Counted from the first letter of the stretch, positions 50,446-59,682 are shown. The stretch is DNA of 64,000 nt from Zeimonas arvi (GCF_008039575.1 NZ_VDUY01000008.1:1-64000); one strand, 5' to 3'. Translations and numbers: made by a program. The notes: generated by a model not told the origin, from the sequence alone.

Positions 50446-51036
50446 TCACGACATGAACGCCGTGGGCACTGCAACCTCGCCGACGACGTGGCGAAGGACG
50501 GCCAGATGCATGGCCTCGTCGCCGAGGATGCTGGCGGCGACCTGGGCGAGGGTCCGATCGGCGAACAGGGGGACCGCGCCGAGGTAGGCGGAGACTGCGC
50601 CCTTCTCGAGCCCGGCAGCGAATCTCAGCACGTCGGCCTGATTCTTCAGTTTCTCGACTGGAAAGCTGTACTTGTCTTTGGCGGCGGCCGCCTTGCCACC
50701 GAGCTTGCGGACCGTGGCCGCGAGCGCATCGGCATGCTCCTTGTGATGGCCCTGGAACTGGACGGCCACCTTCAGCACGTCCTTGCTCAGCAGGCCGCTC
50801 TCGGCGCCGACCTGGTACGCCGCCACGGCTTCGAGTTCGGCTCCCAGCGCGGTGTTGAGGATGCGCACATCGGCCTCGATGTCGGCCGGGGCGACCCTGG
50901 CCGAGGCCGCGAGCGCATCGCGACCCCCGAGCAGCGCGATGGCGCCGGCCGACAGGAGACCGGCGCCCCCCGTCATTGCGCGGCGGCGCGACAGCGTCAA
51001 CGCCTGGGGAGGAATGAACAGTTCTCGGCTCGTCAT
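50446..51036 (-). CDS. Tat-exported ferritin-like domain protein
   Basis: A 196-residue protein with a twin-arginine signal (SRRRAMTGGAGLL) and cleavage near ALAAS (residue 45). The mature part is a four-helix bundle with Glu/His-rich positions: LGAELEAVAAYQ, FQGHHKEHADAL, EKGAVSAYLGA and LGDEAMHLAVLRHV, as in ferritin-like proteins that hold a di-iron centre. Its role may be periplasmic iron or oxidant handling. AGGA precedes the ATG. It is transcribed away from the ECF sigma gene from a promoter that matches the sigma gene's own. Confidence 0.85.
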   Translation of the reverse strand: MTSRELFIPPQALTLSRRRAMTGGAGLLSAGAIALLGGRDALAASARVAPADIEADVRILNTALGAELEAVAAYQVGAESGLLSKDVLKVAVQFQGHHKEHADALAATVRKLGGKAAAAKDKYSFPVEKLKNQADVLRFAAGLEKGAVSAYLGAVPLFADRTLAQVAASILGDEAMHLAVLRHVVGEVAVPTAFMS

Positions 51037-51093
51037 GATTTCGTCCTTGGGTAAGAGGTGTCTGCAGCGCGAGCGGTGCCGGCCCGCGATGAA

Positions 51094-51122
51094 TAGACGC
51101 CCCGGCCGGGCAAAGGTGACAA
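51094..51122 (-). promoter_or_regulatory. ECF-type promoter for ferritin-like/di-heme cytochrome operon
   Basis: On the minus strand TTGTCACC (51122-51115), a 15-base gap, then CGTCTA (51099-51094), 58 bases before the ATG. It shares both blocks and the TTT after CACC with the promoter at 51166-51195. Confidence 0.7.
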
Positions 51123-51165
51123 GCCGCCCGGTTTCCAGGCGCGGGGCATTCCCGGAAGGCGGTCT

Positions 51166-51195
51166 TTGTCACCTTTTCCGGGGTCCGAGCGTCTA
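51166..51195 (+). promoter_or_regulatory. ECF-type promoter for the sigma factor gene
   Basis: TTGTCACC (51166-51173), a 16-base gap, then CGTCTA (51190-51195), followed by the sigma gene ATG 34 bases later. CGTC-type -10 elements are common in ECF promoters. The match to the divergent promoter implies autoregulation. Confidence 0.7.
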
Positions 51196-51228
51196 ATCGC
51201 CAGGAACACAGCGAACCGAGGGCACAGC

Positions 51229-52056
51229 ATGTTCATCGTCTCCGAGTCCGGCGCGCCGATAGAGAGCGTCCATGGCATGGCCGGCAGTCAGGGCGACGGC
51301 AGTGCGGGCGCAGGGGCCGCGAAGGCCGCGCCTGCCCCGGCCGACGCCCAGCTCGTCGCTCGCGCATTGAGAGGTGAAGCGGGCGCCTTCGAGGCGATCA
51401 TGAGGCGCTACAACCGGCTGCTCTTCCGCTGCGTCCGGGGCGTGCTCGGCGACGACGCCGAGGCGCAGGACGTGGTTCAGGAAACCTACCTGCGCGCCTT
51501 CTCGACCCTGGCAGGGTTCCGTGGAGATTGCGCGCTGGGCACCTGGTTGGCGCGAATCGCCTTTCATGCTGCGATCGACGCGCAGCGCCGGCGCGGCCGA
51601 ACCGTGTCGCTCGACGACGAGTCCGAAGAAGGGACCGAATCCGATGTGGAGCCGATGATGAACTGGAATGTCTCGACCGCCGAGTCGCCCGACTCTCAGG
51701 CTGAGCGCGGCGAGATGCGAGTGCTCCTGACGAACGCGATCGAAGCCCTGCCGCCGATCTACCGGAGCGTGTTCATCCTTCGCGCCGTCGAGGAAATGAG
51801 CGTGGAGGAGACGGCCGACTGTCTCGAGGTCAGCGACGCGGTCGTCAAGACCCGTTACCTGCGCGCGCGGACCAAGCTGCGGGATGCGCTCGGCGATCGG
51901 CTCGAACCGCGCGCCCGCGAGGCTTATGCATTCGCCGGTTCCCGCTGCGACGCGGTCGTCGCCGGTGTGCTGGACGAACTCCGGCGCCAGGGACTCGTTT
52001 GCACCGACGCGCAGGAACGTCCGGCGACTTGCGTCGAATCCGAATCTCGCCTTTGA
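51229..52056 (+). CDS. ECF-type RNA polymerase sigma factor
   Basis: A 275-residue sigma-70-family factor. Region 2 is seen in FEAIMRRYNRLLFRCVRGVLGDDAEAQDVVQETYLRAF and LGTWLARIAFHAAIDAQRRR; region 4 in LPPIYRSVFILRAVEEMSVEETADCLEVSDAVVKTRYLRAR. A C-terminal extension of about 55 residues contains FAGSRCDAVVAGVLDEL. No anti-sigma gene is adjacent. The ATG at 51229 is chosen because the frame upstream covers the promoter. It precedes a cytochrome c gene by 23 bases. Confidence 0.92.
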   Translation: MFIVSESGAPIESVHGMAGSQGDGSAGAGAAKAAPAPADAQLVARALRGEAGAFEAIMRRYNRLLFRCVRGVLGDDAEAQDVVQETYLRAFSTLAGFRGDCALGTWLARIAFHAAIDAQRRRGRTVSLDDESEEGTESDVEPMMNWNVSTAESPDSQAERGEMRVLLTNAIEALPPIYRSVFILRAVEEMSVEETADCLEVSDAVVKTRYLRARTKLRDALGDRLEPRAREAYAFAGSRCDAVVAGVLDELRRQGLVCTDAQERPATCVESESRL

Positions 52057-52079
52057 GTCGCTCAGCCGAGGGAATGCCC

Positions 52080-52682
52080 ATGAGCCGCCAGTTTTGCATG
52101 AACGATCGATCCGGCGACGGCGCCGTGCCGGCGGGCAGGCGGCCCGAAGGTCTCGACGTCGGCGCGGCGGGCAGGAACCGCTGGCGCGCTGCGCCAACGA
52201 TCGCCGTCGGCACGCTGCTCGGCGGCCTGATCGGCGCGTTGATGGGCGTGCTGCTGGGCCTGCTTCTGGGGATACTGATGGGTCCTGCGTCGGCGCTTGC
52301 CGCGCAGGCCGCTCGACCGGCTCCTGCTGCCACCGAAGCCGCTGCCGATCCTGCCGCGCTCCGGCGCGGCGAGCAGGTCTATTCCCGTTGTGTGGCCTGT
52401 CACGCCATCGAGGCCAATCGAACGGGCCCCCAGCACTGCGGGTTGTTCGGCCGCAGTGCCGGAACCGCGCCTGGCTACGACGCGTACTCGCCCGCCATGC
52501 GCGATGCGAAGATCGTCTGGGACGATCGCAGCCTGGACCGCTTCCTGCAGGCACCGACCGAGTTCCTGCCGGGCACCACCATGGGCTATGCCGGGGTGAA
52601 GGACGCGCGCGAGCGCGCCGAGCTGATCGCCTGGCTGCGCGTCGCCACTCGGGCAGGGAAGGCCTGCTCGGTGGCACGCTGA
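52080..52682 (+). CDS. membrane-anchored class I cytochrome c
   Basis: A 200-residue protein. Residues 40-72 form a membrane helix rich in regularly spaced Gly (GGLIGALMGVLLGLLLGILMG), probably an anchor or signal ending ASALA. The cytochrome domain has one heme site CVACH, the GPQHCGLFGRSAGTAPGY segment of c2/c550-type cytochromes, and the axial Met in GTTMGYAGV. GAGGG 7 bases upstream favours ATG 52080 over ATG 52074. It is co-directional with and close to the ECF sigma gene. Confidence 0.9.
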   Translation: MSRQFCMNDRSGDGAVPAGRRPEGLDVGAAGRNRWRAAPTIAVGTLLGGLIGALMGVLLGLLLGILMGPASALAAQAARPAPAATEAAADPAALRRGEQVYSRCVACHAIEANRTGPQHCGLFGRSAGTAPGYDAYSPAMRDAKIVWDDRSLDRFLQAPTEFLPGTTMGYAGVKDARERAELIAWLRVATRAGKACSVAR

Positions 52683-52695
52683 TCGCGCGGCCCGT

Positions 52696-54348
52696 TCAGC
52701 CCGGAATCGACTCGGAGCTGTCGCTGAGGTCGGTGCGCACCGTCGCGGTGAACCGGCTGCCGGCGCCGTACGCGCTCTCGACGACCACGTCGCCGCCCAT
52801 CATCCGGCAAAGGCGCCGGCTGATCGCGAGCCCCAGCCCGGTGCCGCCGTACTTGCGGGTGGTGGCGGCGTCGGCCTGGGTGAAGGGTTCGAACACCTTC
52901 GCGACCTGCTCGGGCGTCATGCCGATGCCGGTGTCCTCGACTTCGAATGCCACCACTTCCACGCCCTGTTCGGTCCGCCTGCGCACGCGCAGCGTGACCC
53001 TGCCGCCTCGGGTGAACTTCGCGGCGTTCGACAGCAGGTTGATCAGCACCTGCCCCAGGCGCATCGGATCGGCGCGAAGCTGGCCCGGCCGCTCGGGCAG
53101 GTCGAGCACCAGGGTGTTGCGATTCGCGGCGAGCAGCGGGCGCACGGTGGAGGCGGCCTGGTCGACGAGCTGGCTGATGTCGCAGTCCTCCTGGCTCAGC
53201 TCGACGCGGTCGGCCTCGATCTTCGAGAGATCGAGCACGTTGTTGATCAGCCCCAGCAGGTGCTTGCCGGCGCCCTTGATCTTGGCCAGGTCGCCCAGGA
53301 CCTGGGGCGGCGCGCCGTCCTCCTTCAACTCCTCCTCGAGTATCTCGCTGTAGCCGATCACCGCGTTGAGCGGCGTGCGCAGTTCGTGGCTCATGTTCGC
53401 GAGGAACTGCGACTTGGCGACGTTCGCCGCGTCGGCCGCCTCCTTGGCGCGGGCCAGCTCGACCGAGCGCTGCTGCAGTTGCGCAATCGAGTCGCGCGCC
53501 AGGCGCACGGCGGCCGTCGTGCGCTTGCGCAACTGCTCGGCGTTGCGGCCGTTCATCAGCAGGTAGAGCGAGGACAGGTACAGGAACAGCAACTGCGCGA
53601 GCGCCTGTCCCCAGGCGATCTGGACACCGTCGACATGCAGCTGGTAGGCGAGCATCGCCAGGTAGCAGACCGGCGCGAAGTGAGCGAAGGCCGCGGCGCG
53701 GCGGAAGCTCACGAAACTCTGGTCGGCCACGCGCAGGGCGAGCAGGAAGAACAGCCAGCTGCTGTGCCCGCCCGACACGTAGACCGCGCCAGTCCAGAGC
53801 ACCATGTCCACCGCGAGGAACAGCAGGCCCAGGTCGACGATCCGGACGCGACTGTAGAAGCGCGCGAGCACGAGCCACGAGAGCAGGCAGTAGGCCTCGG
53901 CGATGGCGGCGTAGGCGATCACCGGTCGCCAGTCGTCGATGTCGTTGGCAGCGTTGTGCCCGACCAGCACGAGGATCAGCAGCTGGAAGCCGATTGCCCG
54001 CACCACCGGATAGACGTCGACATTGAAGTGACGCCGGCGATCCTCGCTGTGACGCGCCGCTTCGTCGGCATCGACCAGCACCTTCTGGCTCAGCGACTCG
54101 GTTGCGTGGCCCCCGCGAGGCTCGAGGCCGAGCTGCGTCAGAAGGCGGGCCGGGCTCTCGGCGGCGTTCGCGGCGGGATCGTGGGGCGATGGCGGCGGCG
54201 TCACGGCAGGAGTGGTCGGTTGTCCGATCGGCTGGACGGCGTCGGTGCAAGAATTCGTACCCGCGGGCTTGGCCCCCGGCGGGGCCCGGCCCCGGGCGAG
54301 CCGCGGACGGCGCGGGGCAGTATGCCAGATGTGCCGCCGGGCAGGCAT
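52696..54348 (-). CDS. membrane sensor histidine kinase
   Basis: A 550-residue kinase at the longest start. Residues 1-110 are low-complexity and probably include untranslated or linker sequence, so the true start may be internal (for example GTG 54204). Five or six membrane helices follow (about 115-270), then a coiled coil, the HisKA box [21 protein letters not shown] (His near 321), N box [10 protein letters not shown]1 DTGIGM, F box FEPFTQ and G2 GGTGLGLAI. No partner response regulator is in the window. It ends the oxidase gene row, 19 bases after the CtaG-like gene. Confidence 0.9.
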   Translation of the reverse strand: MPARRHIWHTAPRRPRLARGRAPPGAKPAGTNSCTDAVQPIGQPTTPAVTPPPSPHDPAANAAESPARLLTQLGLEPRGGHATESLSQKVLVDADEAARHSEDRRRHFNVDVYPVVRAIGFQLLILVLVGHNAANDIDDWRPVIAYAAIAEAYCLLSWLVLARFYSRVRIVDLGLLFLAVDMVLWTGAVYVSGGHSSWLFFLLALRVADQSFVSFRRAAAFAHFAPVCYLAMLAYQLHVDGVQIAWGQALAQLLFLYLSSLYLLMNGRNAEQLRKRTTAAVRLARDSIAQLQQRSVELARAKEAADAANVAKSQFLANMSHELRTPLNAVIGYSEILEEELKEDGAPPQVLGDLAKIKGAGKHLLGLINNVLDLSKIEADRVELSQEDCDISQLVDQAASTVRPLLAANRNTLVLDLPERPGQLRADPMRLGQVLINLLSNAAKFTRGGRVTLRVRRRTEQGVEVVAFEVEDTGIGMTPEQVAKVFEPFTQADAATTRKYGGTGLGLAISRRLCRMMGGDVVVESAYGAGSRFTATVRTDLSDSSESIPG

Positions 54349-54367
54349 CCATCCGGCGCGCCCCGGT

Positions 54368-55033
54368 CTATGGCGAAGCGGGCGGCCGCATCGCCTCGCG
54401 CAGCCCGAGCGCGCCCAGCAGCAAGGCGAGCGCGATCAGCGCGATTCCGGTGAGGCGCTGATCGTCCTGCAGGTAGTTCACGCACAAGCGCTGCGGCGCA
54501 TCGAGGTAGAGCAGGCCCGCGGTGCCCGTCATCCAGGCCAGGTTGCCCAGCATCCAGAGACGCAGCTCGGGGTCGAGGCGGCCCCAGCTGTCGGCAATCG
54601 CCCAGCCCGCCAGCCACCAGGCGCCGTGCTTGGCCGCCGCGACCGCCGGCGTCAGCAGGGCCAGGTCCAGCAGCGTGGGGATCATCCAGACGGCAGTCAC
54701 CGCGCTCAGCAGCGTCGCGCCGGTCCAGCCGCGCCAGTCGAGTTGCCGCCACGCCAACGACAACGCCCGCATCGGCCCGGAAGCCGGGCACATGCGCCGG
54801 ACAGCCCAGCCCGAGGCCAGCAGCGCCGGGAACTCGACCAGCATGTGCAGGAGCATCCGGCTTTCGATGGCGTGGCGCAGGGCCGGCCAGAGAAGGAGCA
54901 GCGGGAGGCAGGCGATCGCCGCGGTGCCCGCGATCGTGCGGGGCCTGGCGATCGGATCGGTTTCGGCGATCGCCTCGGCACCAGCGACCCCGGCGATCCG
55001 CTCGCGGCGGGCAGGCAGTGCCGGGCCGTTCAT
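54368..55033 (-). CDS. polytopic membrane protein, CtaG-like
   Basis: A 221-residue protein with about five hydrophobic segments and the motif [21 protein letters not shown], which resembles the copper-oxidase assembly proteins of the caa3-CtaG type. It starts with ATG 55033, overlapping the SCO stop by 4 bases. Position after SCO in an oxidase operon supports an assembly role. The family call is tentative. Confidence 0.6.
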   Translation of the reverse strand: MNGPALPARRERIAGVAGAEAIAETDPIARPRTIAGTAAIACLPLLLLWPALRHAIESRMLLHMLVEFPALLASGWAVRRMCPASGPMRALSLAWRQLDWRGWTGATLLSAVTAVWMIPTLLDLALLTPAVAAAKHGAWWLAGWAIADSWGRLDPELRLWMLGNLAWMTGTAGLLYLDAPQRLCVNYLQDDQRLTGIALIALALLLGALGLREAMRPPASP

Positions 55034-55716
55034 GGCCTGCCCTGCCGAGCGGCGTGCAGGGCGTGCTCCGGCGCCGAGAGCCTGCGGGCGGCCTCGAGCG
55101 CGTCGGACCAGCGGTCGAAGGCGAAGACGGCCCGCAATCGCCCCCGGCCGTCGAGCAGGTGGATGTCGCCGTTGTGCACGAAGCCGCCCATCCCGTCGGG
55201 TATCGCGATCACGCCCAGGCTGCCGAGCAATGCCTCGGCGTCGCGCATGGTGGCCGGCACGGCGAACGACCACCGTCGGGGATCGGCATGCAGGAGGGCG
55301 GCCTGCGCGGCGAGGCGAGAAGGCTCGTCGTACGCGACGTCGAAGGAGATCGACACCAGGCGGATGCCGCCCTCGGGCGGGTCAGAGGCAAGCGCCCGCT
55401 GCATCTGCTGGTACTCGTTGCCGAGCGCGCGGCAAACGCCGGGGCATCGGGTGTAGACGAAGTCCACCAGGTAGGCCGCCCGGTTCCGGGCGGCGCCGTG
55501 CCGGCCTGGCGGGTCGTCGCGCCAGAGCGGCGGAGCCGGTTCCAGCGCGAAGCGAAGCGGGACCTGCGGCGCGCGCAAGCTGCCGATGGCGATGAGTCGC
55601 TGCCGTCGGTCTTCGAAGGTCCAGACTTCGAAACCGAAGCTGAGCTCGTGGACGATCCAGGTCGCACCGAACAGGATCGCCAGGCACAGCACGGCGCTCA
55701 GTCGGCGCCCGTTCAC
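55030..55716 (-). CDS. SCO1/SenC-type copper chaperone
   Basis: A 228-residue thioredoxin-fold protein anchored by one N-terminal helix. The copper ligands are CPGVC (Cys91, Cys95) after LVDFVYTR and a His in GGFVHNGDIHLLD. SCO proteins deliver copper to oxidases. The start is GTG 55716, overlapping the upstream cytochrome stop by 4 bases. This end overlaps the CtaG-like gene in the same way. Confidence 0.9.
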   Translation of the reverse strand: MNGRRLSAVLCLAILFGATWIVHELSFGFEVWTFEDRRQRLIAIGSLRAPQVPLRFALEPAPPLWRDDPPGRHGAARNRAAYLVDFVYTRCPGVCRALGNEYQQMQRALASDPPEGGIRLVSISFDVAYDEPSRLAAQAALLHADPRRWSFAVPATMRDAEALLGSLGVIAIPDGMGGFVHNGDIHLLDGRGRLRAVFAFDRWSDALEAARRLSAPEHALHAARQGRP

Positions 55717-56309
55717 TCCGGGGCGGCGAGCTCGGCGTCGCCCTTGAACGGCTCGGTGCGGCCGGCCGTTTCCTCGCGGACCGCGGCCACGGTTGGCGCG
55801 TCGATCGGGGCGGCCCGGTTCCCCCACTGGCCACGGATGTGGGTCAGCACGGCGGCGATCTCGGCGTCCTGCAACTGGGCCCCGAAGGCCGGCATCGCGC
55901 CGTTGTAGGTCGTTCCCTTGACGGTGAGCGGGCCGGCGATACCGTGCAGCACGACCGACACGAGCGTTTCGGCCTTGCCGGTGACCCATTCGGCGCCAGC
56001 CAGCGGAGGGAAGGCGCCGGGCAGGCCGGTGCCGCCGGCCTGGTGGCAGGCAGCGCAGCGTGCCGCGTAGACCGCGGCGCCGTCGATCGCGGCGCCCGCA
56101 GGCGCCACGGCGGGGCCGCGCAGCTCGGCGAGCGTGCGGCCGTCGCCGAGCTCGGGCGCCTCGTCGAGCGAGGCCCGGGCGATGTACACGATGCCGAACC
56201 CCAGCAGGGCCGCGGTGAGCAGCAGCACGAACCAGGGCATCGGGTTGGGTGCCTCGCTCGGCTCGGGATTCTCGCGCGCCTGCTGCGGGCGAACGTCGGA
56301 CCGGGTCAT
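55713..56309 (-). CDS. monoheme cytochrome c in the CcoP position
   Basis: A 198-residue membrane-anchored cytochrome: helix at residues 25-46 (WFVLLLTAALLGFGIVYI), one heme site CAACH (Cys85-His89), and axial Met in NGAMPAFG. CcoP of cbb3 oxidases normally has two heme domains and about 300 residues; only one is present. It overlaps ccoO upstream and SCO downstream by 4 bases each. Confidence 0.87.
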   Translation of the reverse strand: MTRSDVRPQQARENPEPSEAPNPMPWFVLLLTAALLGFGIVYIARASLDEAPELGDGRTLAELRGPAVAPAGAAIDGAAVYAARCAACHQAGGTGLPGAFPPLAGAEWVTGKAETLVSVVLHGIAGPLTVKGTTYNGAMPAFGAQLQDAEIAAVLTHIRGQWGNRAAPIDAPTVAAVREETAGRTEPFKGDAELAAPE

Positions 56310-56887
56310 TGCGCTGCAACTCCCGGATAGCTGCGGTCCAGCGACTGCAGGTACCGGACCAGGTCCACGGCTTCCGGGCGCGCCACGACCACGCTGCCTG
56401 CGGGGGCCAGGCCCGCCGGCAGGCTCACCACCACATCGTCCCGGTCGGCGCGGGCCTTGAGCTCGAACAGGAAGGGGTAGCTGGGCATGATGCTGTCGGG
56501 CACGTAGGCGCGCGGCTGGAACAGGTGGCCGAGATGCCAGGCCTCGCTGGGCTGGCGTACGCCGATGTTCATCAGATCGGGTCCGGTGCGCATCGTTCCC
56601 AGCAGATGCGGCTGGTCGTAGGCGTAGTCGCCGGCCACCGTGGCCCGCCCCCATCCGCGTGCGTGGTCCGGCGCGAAGTTCCTTGCGCGCGGCTGCTGCG
56701 AATGGCAGTAGACGCAGCCATTGGCAATGTAGACCTCGCGTCCGCGCAACTCGGCGCTGCTGTAGGGCTTCAGGCCGGGCAGCGGCGGTGTGTCGCGCAC
56801 CTGGAGGTAGGGCAGCACGACCAGCGCGCTGGTCGCCAGCGCCAGCATCACCATCGCTCCGGAGACGAGCTTGATCTCGTTGTTCAT
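56306..56887 (-). CDS. ccoO: cbb3-type cytochrome c oxidase subunit II
   Basis: A 193-residue monoheme cytochrome. One N-terminal helix, heme site CVYCH (Cys58-His62), and GTMRTGPDLMNIGVRQPSEAWHLGHLFQPRAYVPDSIMPSYPF, the CcoO/FixO signature with axial Met in IMPSYPF. It carries electrons from the third subunit to CcoN. The start overlaps ccoN by 4 bases. Confidence 0.93.
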   Translation of the reverse strand: MNNEIKLVSGAMVMLALATSALVVLPYLQVRDTPPLPGLKPYSSAELRGREVYIANGCVYCHSQQPRARNFAPDHARGWGRATVAGDYAYDQPHLLGTMRTGPDLMNIGVRQPSEAWHLGHLFQPRAYVPDSIMPSYPFLFELKARADRDDVVVSLPAGLAPAGSVVVARPEAVDLVRYLQSLDRSYPGVAAQ

Positions 56888-58542
56888 CCCGCGGCCTCGT
56901 TCTCGACGATCCGCCCGAAAGGCCGGCGGAAGAGGGCCGGCTTCTCGCGTTGCGGCCCCGCGTTCAGCACCATCAGCACGAAGTGGGCCGCGAAGGCCAG
57001 GTGTCCGGCCACCATCATCGCGCCGCCGACGCTGCGCCCCTTGAGCCAGGGAAGGGTCACCGTGACCGAATCCATGAACGGCCGGGCGGCGTCGAGCATT
57101 GCCTGCCCCTGCAGCCAGCCGGCAGTCGTCAGGCTCGCGAAGTAGACGGCGAAGCCGGCGGAGACGAGCCAGAAGTGCGCGGTGATCAGCCAGGGAAAGG
57201 GCCACTCGCGCGCGGTGATCCGCGGCATCGTGAAGTAGATCGCGCCGAAGAACACGAAGCTCACGAACCCGTAGAGCCCCAGGTGGGCGTGCGCGACCGT
57301 GTAGTGGGTGAAGTGGGTGACCGCGTTGATGCTGCGCAGCGCCTCGAACGAGCCCTGCACCGAGCTTGCGGTATACATCAGGCCGCCGACGCCGATGAAG
57401 CGAAGCGTCGGCGAGAAGCGCAGCGCCGACAGCCGCCCCTGCAGCGTCTGGTACTGGTTAACCGTGAAGGCGGCCACCGGAATGATCATCATCATGCTCT
57501 GCACGATGGACAGGGTGATCATCCACTCCGGCACCGGCCCGCCGATCAGGTGGTGCCCGCCGACCTGCCCGTAGAAGAAGGCGAGCCCCCAGAAGCCGAG
57601 CAGCGACAGGTTGTACGACTGGATCGGTCGCCCGATCACCTTGGGCAGGAAGTAGTAGACCGAGGCGAGGGCCAGCGGCGTGTAGAACAGGCCCAGCACG
57701 TTGTGGCCGAACCACCAGTTCATCGCCGCCTGCTGAACCCCGTGATGCAGGCCCGGGGTCTTGGCCACGACGAACAGCACCGGCAGCCAGAAGAGCGCGC
57801 AGGCCATGTACCAGACCGACACGTAGAGATGGTCGACCTTGCGGTTGACCAGTGTGAACACCAGCGGCAGGCCGATCAGCGCGCCGCCGACCGCGAAGAG
57901 GGCGCCGATCTGCCAGGGGATCTCCAGCCACTCGAGGCCGTCGCTGATGCCCGCGGCGATGCTGCCCAGTCCGGCGATCAGCGCGGCGTTCCACAGCACG
58001 GCGCCGGCGAAGGCAAAGCGAGAGCCGAGCAGCGGCGTCTTCAGCAGGCGCGGGATGACGAACATCGCGATGCCCAGCCCCGCCATCGGCGCCCAGCCGT
58101 ACGCCACCGCGTTCAGGTGGATCGTGCGGATCCGGCCGAAGGTCAGCCACGCCTGCCCGACCAGCCAGTCGGGTTCGTGCAGCTTGATCGACGAGACCAG
58201 GCCTGCGGCGGAGGCCACGAGCAGCCAGACGATGGCGCAACAGAAGAAGAAGAACACCAGCGGCCCGGTGGAGGCGTCGGCCCGTGCGCGATCGACGAGT
58301 TCGTCGGACTCGGCGTGGGTCGAAGACGCTCCGCTCGCGGCGTCGATCGCCTGCTGCAGCGAGCCCTGCTCGGCTGCGGTGGCGGCCGGCTCCTCGATGC
58401 GGCCGATCTCCCTTGGGGCGAAGATCACCTCGGCGCCCCGGCTGCTGCGGTCGAAGAGCCCGGTGCGCTGCGACCAGACGAAGGCCAGCAGGGCGACGAA
58501 GGACAGCACGAAGGCCGACAGCAGGATGGCGACCGTGTTCAC
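56884..58542 (-). CDS. ccoN: cbb3-type cytochrome c oxidase subunit I with CcoS-like N-terminus
   Basis: A 552-residue heme-copper oxidase core, about 12 helices. Heme and CuB histidines are in [37 protein letters not shown] and [17 protein letters not shown]; the cbb3-type tyrosine precedes GQVGGHH. Residues 1-50 form an extra helix plus [19 protein letters not shown], which resembles the assembly protein CcoS. The GTG start at 58542 has GAGGAA upstream and overlaps the ferredoxin stop. It reduces oxygen with high affinity in family members. Confidence 0.92.
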   Translation of the reverse strand: MNTVAILLSAFVLSFVALLAFVWSQRTGLFDRSSRGAEVIFAPREIGRIEEPAATAAEQGSLQQAIDAASGASSTHAESDELVDRARADASTGPLVFFFFCCAIVWLLVASAAGLVSSIKLHEPDWLVGQAWLTFGRIRTIHLNAVAYGWAPMAGLGIAMFVIPRLLKTPLLGSRFAFAGAVLWNAALIAGLGSIAAGISDGLEWLEIPWQIGALFAVGGALIGLPLVFTLVNRKVDHLYVSVWYMACALFWLPVLFVVAKTPGLHHGVQQAAMNWWFGHNVLGLFYTPLALASVYYFLPKVIGRPIQSYNLSLLGFWGLAFFYGQVGGHHLIGGPVPEWMITLSIVQSMMMIIPVAAFTVNQYQTLQGRLSALRFSPTLRFIGVGGLMYTASSVQGSFEALRSINAVTHFTHYTVAHAHLGLYGFVSFVFFGAIYFTMPRITAREWPFPWLITAHFWLVSAGFAVYFASLTTAGWLQGQAMLDAARPFMDSVTVTLPWLKGRSVGGAMMVAGHLAFAAHFVLMVLNAGPQREKPALFRRPFGRIVENEAAG

Positions 58543-58952
58543 GCGGATTCCTCGGCAGGGCGGGCCTCGGTTTCGGACTGCACGAGGGCAGGCGCTTCGG
58601 CCGCGGTCGCCGCGGCCGTGCCGGACCCGTCGCGCCGCAGTTCGTCGCGCTTGCGCGGGACCCCCGCCCACGCGTCCGCGTCGGGCAGCGGCGCGCGGGT
58701 CCGGGTGATCGGCTTCCAGATCGTGGACAGTTCGGCGTTGAGGGGGATGAAGTCCTGCTGGTCCGCGGGCACGTCCTCGTCGAGGAAGATCGCCTCGACC
58801 GGGCACTCCGGCACGCATACCGCGCAGTCGATGCACAGGTCCGGGTCGATCACGAGGAAGTTCGGTCCCTCGCGGAAGGCGTCCACCGGGCACACGTCGA
58901 CGCAGTCGGTGTACTTGCAGCGGATGCAGGCTTCGGTGACGACGTGGGTCAT
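58539..58952 (-). CDS. fdxA: 7Fe ferredoxin (3Fe-4S/4Fe-4S)
   Basis: A 137-residue ferredoxin. Cys9, 12, 17 and 21 ([19 protein letters not shown]) and Cys40, 43, 46 and 50 ([16 protein letters not shown]) bind the clusters; the layout is that of FdxA. FdxA is usually about 107 residues; a 30-residue Ala/Glu-rich tail is added here. It is the first gene of the oxidase row and lies behind the NsrR/FNR-like sites at 59083-59133. Confidence 0.93.
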   Translation of the reverse strand: MTHVVTEACIRCKYTDCVDVCPVDAFREGPNFLVIDPDLCIDCAVCVPECPVEAIFLDEDVPADQQDFIPLNAELSTIWKPITRTRAPLPDADAWAGVPRKRDELRRDGSGTAAATAAEAPALVQSETEARPAEESA

Positions 58953-59082
58953 GGCCTTGCCTCGGTCACGGCGCTGGCGGCTATGGTGGATTCGTGAGGG
59001 GCCGGCATCGGATTGCGGGTCGAGACAGGAGGGGACGCTCGGGCATGCCTCTGACTCGAGCACGTTCTTCAAAGAAGCAAGA

Positions 59083-59096
59083 TTGATGCATGTTAA
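59083..59096 (-). promoter_or_regulatory. FNR-like site overlapping NsrR-like half-site
   Basis: TTGAT-GCAT-GTTAA matches the FNR/ANR pattern TTGAT-N4-ATCAA at 8 of 10 bases. It contains GATGCATGTTA (59085-59095), which recurs elsewhere beside nsrR. On the minus strand TTGCTT (59118-59113), 17 bases, TAACAT (59095-59090) would be the promoter for the ferredoxin-oxidase operon, with its -10 inside this site. Confidence 0.55.
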
Positions 59097-59133
59097 ACGC
59101 CTTGCGTGTTTAAAGCAATATGCAACATGCATC
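59085..59133. promoter_or_regulatory. inverted pair GATGCATGTT / AACATGCATC, probable NsrR sites
   Basis: Perfect 10-base inverted repeat: 59085-59094 and 59124-59133, 29 bases apart, flanking the -35 to -10 region of the oxidase operon promoter. NsrR half-sites known from other proteobacteria contain ATGCAT followed by TT. The 248-base gap between fdxA and the PAS gene holds only these elements. Confidence 0.6.
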
Positions 59134-59200
59134 TTTAAGCGATGGCACGAGGATTCCGCCGGAGCCGGCAAGGGGCCCGCCGCGTGGCGCGGCGAGCCGG

Positions 59201-59620
59201 TCAACGCGGCGCCGCGGCGCCTGCCCTCGCTGCCTTCTCGCGCTCGATGCGCCCGGTCGCGTCGCGGGCCACCGCCACCGACCCCTGGGCCACGCCGCCA
59301 TCGTCCACGACCAGCGCGAAGCTCATCTCCACGTAGAGCCTGCGCCCGGACCGGTGCAGGGCCCGGGTGAGGGTGGGGCGCCCGCCGAGCCGGGTCCGGC
59401 CCCGCGCCAGGGCGAGGTCGAAACCGCGCCAGTGGGCCTCGCGCAGGTGCTCCGGAATGATCAGATCCAGCCGCTGCCCGATCGCTTCGGCGGCGGTGAA
59501 GCCGAACATCGCTGTCGCGGCGGCGTTCCATCGCCGGATGACGCCACCCCGGTCGGCGTAGACGACGGCCTCTGCGAGCTGGCCGAGGATGACCTCGTCC
59601 AGCGATCGTTGGGATGACAT
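59201..59620 (-). CDS. PAS-domain protein
   Basis: A 139-residue single PAS domain (S-box) from ATG 59620, which has GAGGG about 6 bases upstream. [50 protein letters not shown] is a typical PAS core, followed by an SHRSG-like [19 protein letters not shown]. No output domain follows. An in-frame ATG at 59686 lies inside the putative NsrR element. It diverges from nsrR and may sense redox or a ligand; cofactor ligands are not evident. Confidence 0.85.
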   Translation of the reverse strand: MSSQRSLDEVILGQLAEAVVYADRGGVIRRWNAAATAMFGFTAAEAIGQRLDLIIPEHLREAHWRGFDLALARGRTRLGGRPTLTRALHRSGRRLYVEMSFALVVDDGGVAQGSVAVARDATGRIEREKAARAGAAAPR

Positions 59621-59682
59621 GACGGCCCTCGGCGCGAAAACGGTTGTCAGGTGGAGCGCATCCGATAAGATGCGAAAGTCAG

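Noticed and set aside
56884-58542. Nitric oxide reductase NorB instead of CcoN, because of the nsrR neighbourhood
   Set aside because: The protein keeps the cbb3-type tyrosine before GGHH and the CcoO partner has the FixO signature; NorB-type glutamate motifs were not seen.
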